Below, piece after piece: positions 61,657 through 64,000 of a DNA stretch of 64,000 bases. The DNA is from SVFI01 sp045588655 (GTDB lineage Bacteria; Bacillota; Clostridia; Lachnospirales; Lachnospiraceae): positions 124,001 through 188,000 of the forward strand of contig JAZNEP010000028.1 of NCBI GenBank assembly GCA_045588655.1, given 5' to 3'. Every line of letters starts with the position of its first letter. The first letter of the stretch is position 1. A program made the position numbers and the translations under genes. The notes beneath the pieces were generated by a model. That model was given only the letters and a program-made list of their open reading frames with translations, had not been told where the DNA came from and did not search any database.

Positions 61657-62652
61657 TTATACCTCGTCTCTGTAACCTGCCAGGAATTCCACATATTTTC
61701 CGGTTCCGATTGCCACACAGGTCATAGGATCTTCTGCCGTCATCGTGTTGATACCCGTTTTTGCATAAATCAAATCTTCTAATCCACGAAGAAGACTTCC
61801 GCCACCTGTCAGAACAATACCTCTGTCTGCAATATCTGCAGCAAGCTCTGGCGGAGTTTTCTCAAGAACGCTGTGGATTGTGTCGATAATCTGTGCGGTT
61901 GCTTCTCTCAACGCCTCCTCTGTCTCCTCACTGGTCACTTCCACTGTGCGAGGGAGACCTGTGACAAGGTTACGTCCTCTGACCTCCACAGAATCCACTT
62001 CCGGTCTCTTATATGCAGAACCAATCTTAATCTTAAGGTCTTCTGCGGTTCTTTCACCGATTAATAAATTATGTTTTTTTCTCATATATCGAACAATTGC
62101 CTCATCAAAATCATCTCCTGCAATTTTGATGGAAGCACTAACAACCGTACCACCCAGAGAAATGACAGCGATATCAGAAGTTCCTCCTCCGATATCCACA
62201 ATCATATTTCCACATGGTTTTGAAATATCAATTCCGGCACCAATTGCTGCTGCAATCGGTTCTTCAATAATAGAAACCTCTCTTGCACCAGCCTGATAAG
62301 TCGCATCCTCTACTGCCTTTTTTTCTACCTCTGTGACACCACTTGGCACACACACGGCGATACGCGGTTTACGGAATGTCTTCTTTCCGAGTGCTTTTTG
62401 GATGAAATATTTCATCATCTTCTCTGTTACTGTATAATCTGAAATTACACCTTGTCTAAGCGGTCTAACCGCTACGATATTTCCAGGTGTACGTCCAAGC
62501 ATCAGTCTCGCGTCCTCACCGATTGCTTTGATTTTATTTGTATCACGATCAAATGCCACTACACTTGGCTCTTTTAAAACAACGCCTTTTCCTCTGATAT
62601 AAACCAGAATACTGGCTGTTCCCAAATCAATTCCGATATCTGTATACTGCAT
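61657..62652 (-). CDS. mbl: MreB-family rod shape protein, Mbl-like
   Basis: A 331-aa bacterial actin. GIDLGTASILVYIRGKGVVL is the phosphate 1 loop, MIVDIGGGTSDIAVISLGG the phosphate 2 loop, and RGIVLTGGGSLLRGLEDLI the adenosine motif; SIIEEPIAAAIGAG is the connect region. It forms filaments that place wall synthesis along the rod cell. Assignment to Mbl rather than MreB rests on its place before flgF and flgG and the absence of mreC and mreD. It has a near-perfect promoter and a leader of about 90 bases. Confidence 0.9.
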   Translation of the reverse strand: MQYTDIGIDLGTASILVYIRGKGVVLKEPSVVAFDRDTNKIKAIGEDARLMLGRTPGNIVAVRPLRQGVISDYTVTEKMMKYFIQKALGKKTFRKPRIAVCVPSGVTEVEKKAVEDATYQAGAREVSIIEEPIAAAIGAGIDISKPCGNMIVDIGGGTSDIAVISLGGTVVSASIKIAGDDFDEAIVRYMRKKHNLLIGERTAEDLKIKIGSAYKRPEVDSVEVRGRNLVTGLPRTVEVTSEETEEALREATAQIIDTIHSVLEKTPPELAADIADRGIVLTGGGSLLRGLEDLIYAKTGINTMTAEDPMTCVAIGTGKYVEFLAGYRDEV

Positions 62653-62695
62653 CTTCTTTCCCCTTTCATGGTCTCTCGTTTATTTATAGCGTCGA

Positions 62696-62717
62696 AATCA
62701 AAAAATATATTTTGATT
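62696..62717 (-). repeat. AT-rich inverted repeat in the mbl leader
   Basis: AATCAAAA (62696-62703) and TTTTGATT (62710-62717) around a 6-base loop, with TCGA further out on both sides. It lies between the mbl promoter and its ATG and may form a weak hairpin in the mRNA or bind a protein. Confidence 0.45.
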
Positions 62718-62751
62718 CCATCGATACTGTCTTTTTTGCATACGCGCAATT

Positions 62752-62780
62752 ATTATAGCGCATTTCCATGCCATTTTCAA
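62752..62780 (-). promoter_or_regulatory. Promoter of the mbl-flgF-flgG-flgJ unit
   Basis: Minus-strand TTGAAA (62780-62775), a 17-base spacer and perfect TATAAT (62757-62752). Close to the ideal vegetative promoter, about 95 bases before the mbl ATG. The 329-base space from 62653 to 62981 holds this promoter, the inverted repeat at 62696, and the hairpin at 62854; I see no gene in it. Confidence 0.8.
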
Positions 62781-62853
62781 AGGGTTTTCATAGAATTTAT
62801 ACTTTTTTTCATATTCGCAGCAAAATCGGTCTGATTTATTATAAAAAGCACAA

Positions 62854-62896
62854 ACGCACAGACTCTGGGAATTTCCATCCCTGTAAAACTGTGCGT
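62854..62896 (-). terminator. Candidate terminator or structured element after uvrA
   Basis: Minus strand: ACGCACAG and CTGTGCGT close a hairpin whose interior holds a smaller GGGA/TCCC stem; a TTTGTGCTTTTTATAA stretch follows. It lies about 85 bases after the uvrA stop. Its tail and place fit a terminator, but the first T run is interrupted. Confidence 0.5.
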
Positions 62897-62981
62897 CCAT
62901 GCCTGATATACTGTTTGCAACTTGTTCGTAATCTATATCGTCAATTCTACGAAAAAACTTTAGGGCATTTTTTCACTCAGT

Positions 62982-64000
62982 TTATTTTAAACACTTTTTA
63001 ATGTAAATCCCTGTATAAGAGGCCGTATTCTCTGCAACGCTCTCCGGTGTTCCCTGCGCCACAATCTCTCCTCCGCGTTCTCCGCCTTCCGGCCCGATAT
63101 CAATAATATAATCTGCAGTCTTAATCACATCCAAATTATGCTCGATTACAAGCACAGTATTTCCACTTTCCGTTAAGCGATGCAAAATTTCCACCAGCTT
63201 ATGGACATCGGCAAAATGAAGACCTGTCGTCGGTTCATCCAGAATATAAATCGTCTTTCCTGTGCTTCGTTTCGACAACTCGGTAGCCAGCTTCACTCTC
63301 TGCGCCTCTCCACCGGATAATGTGGTCGAAGGCTGTCCCAGTTTTAGGTAACCTAATCCCACATCATACAGCGTCTGTATCTTTCTGCGAATCATCGGAA
63401 GATTTTCAAAAAAACCAAGTGCTTCCTCCACTGTCATATCAAGAACATCCGCAATGCTCTTTCCTTTATATTTCACCTCAAGCGTTTCCCTGTTGTAACG
63501 CTTTCCGCCGCACACCTCACATGGAACATAGACATCCGGAAGAAAATGCATCTCGATTTTTAAAATACCGTCCCCGCTGCAGGCTTCGCATCTTCCGCCT
63601 TTTACATTAAAGCTGAAACGCCCCTTTTTATAGCCTCGTGCCTTTGCATCCTGTGTCGATGCAAACATATCTCTGATTTGATCAAACAATCCTGTGTAGG
63701 TCGCCGGATTGGAACGCGGCGTTCTCCCGATTGGAGACTGATCGATATTGATTACTTTATCGAGCTGCTCCACACCTTTCATTTCTTTGTGTTTTCCCGG
63801 AATCGTCAATGCACGATTTAAGTCGCGCGCTAATCTTTTATATACAATCTCATTCACAAGTGATGATTTGCCCGATCCGGAGACACCGGTAACACATGTC
63901 ATAACCCCAAGCGGAATTTCCACATTTAGATTTTTTAGATTATTTTCTGCTGCTCCCGTTACCTTAAGGTAACCAGATGCGCGTTTTCTCATTTTAGGAA
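62982..64000 (-). CDS. uvrA: UvrA, excinuclease ABC subunit A, C-terminal part
   Basis: Partial gene: the frame is open to base 64000, so the first half lies beyond the window; the internal ATG at 63992 is not the start. The second ATPase module is visible: Walker A GVSGSGKSSLVNEI, the zinc finger CEACSGDG...CEVCGGKRYN, the ABC signature TTLSGGEAQRVKLATELS, Walker B IYILDEPTTGLHFADV, and the switch region VIEHNLDVI. The C-terminus ends shortly after SYTGIYIKKC as usual. UvrA finds bulky DNA lesions for nucleotide excision repair. Confidence 0.96.
   Translation of the reverse strand, partial: PKMRKRASGYLKVTGAAENNLKNLNVEIPLGVMTCVTGVSGSGKSSLVNEIVYKRLARDLNRALTIPGKHKEMKGVEQLDKVINIDQSPIGRTPRSNPATYTGLFDQIRDMFASTQDAKARGYKKGRFSFNVKGGRCEACSGDGILKIEMHFLPDVYVPCEVCGGKRYNRETLEVKYKGKSIADVLDMTVEEALGFFENLPMIRRKIQTLYDVGLGYLKLGQPSTTLSGGEAQRVKLATELSKRSTGKTIYILDEPTTGLHFADVHKLVEILHRLTESGNTVLVIEHNLDVIKTADYIIDIGPEGGERGGEIVAQGTPESVAENTASYTGIYIKKCLK

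Noticed and set aside
62574..62900. Minus-strand reading frame of 108 codons upstream of and overlapping mbl
   Set aside because: It crosses the strong mbl promoter and the inverted repeat, has no ribosome binding site and overlaps the conserved mbl N-terminus in another frame.
1..64000. CRISPR arrays, tRNA or rRNA genes, insertion sequences, phage genes
   Set aside because: No regularly spaced repeats, cloverleaf-like segments, transposase or integrase motifs were found on reading; a computed search could still find a small RNA.

Overview
The window looks like chromosomal DNA of a motile, low-GC, Gram-positive anaerobe of the Clostridia, most likely a Lachnospiraceae-type gut bacterium. This rests on the mbl-flgF-flgG order (as in Bacillus mbl-flhO-flhP), a YvyF-type flagellar-operon protein, the cdaA-cdaR-glmM set, short Wzy-type glycan operons and conserved small membrane proteins of unknown function. 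The assignment is inference from gene content, not from a marker gene. No rRNA, tRNA, CRISPR array, phage or insertion sequence was seen.

Region A (1-16404, all minus strand) is one Wzx/Wzy-type polysaccharide operon. Read 5' to 3' it runs: NeuB-like synthase, WbaP-type initiating transferase, Wzz, GT4, GT2, Wzy, two hexapeptide acetyltransferases, a sialyltransferase-like protein, pseB, pseF, pseI, a third hexapeptide acyltransferase, pseG, a MaoC hydratase, pseC and a Wzx flippase cut by the window edge. It should make CMP-pseudaminic acid and put it into a surface polysaccharide. No GNAT-type PseH is visible. A hexapeptide acyltransferase and a MaoC hydratase sit where it would be expected, which suggests an unusual N-acyl group such as 3-hydroxybutyryl.

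Region B (16447-48908) is a mosaic of glycan genes on both strands: manC; a divergent-PAP2 protein; fdtB-fdtA with a polyprenyl-phosphate GT2; a second Wzx with a GT52/GT38-like sialyltransferase homologue; about seven large polytopic GT-C-like membrane proteins; three tandem acyltransferase-3 proteins; rmlD; a DUF2304-GT2 pair; several GT2 and GT4 enzymes; a fucosyltransferase-like protein; and a DUF3048 lipoprotein. Many GT-C proteins beside two GT2 enzymes of the polyprenyl-phosphate-sugar-synthase type point to sugars being added outside the membrane.

Region C (48918-64000, minus strand) is core genome: leuA, an HPr gene with an operator-like promoter, glmM-cdaR-cdaA (cell-wall precursor and c-di-AMP), two membrane proteins, yvyF, comFC, recD2, then flgJ-like, flgG, flgF and mbl, and the 3' part of uvrA.

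By eye, region A is more AT-rich than region C. Hand counts of single 60-base lines gave 13 G/C at 3121-3180 and 29 G/C at 49261-49320. This fits lateral acquisition of the pseudaminic acid operon but is not a full calculation. Where an upstream start overlaps a neighbour and an internal ATG has a good ribosome binding site, I used the internal start and say so.
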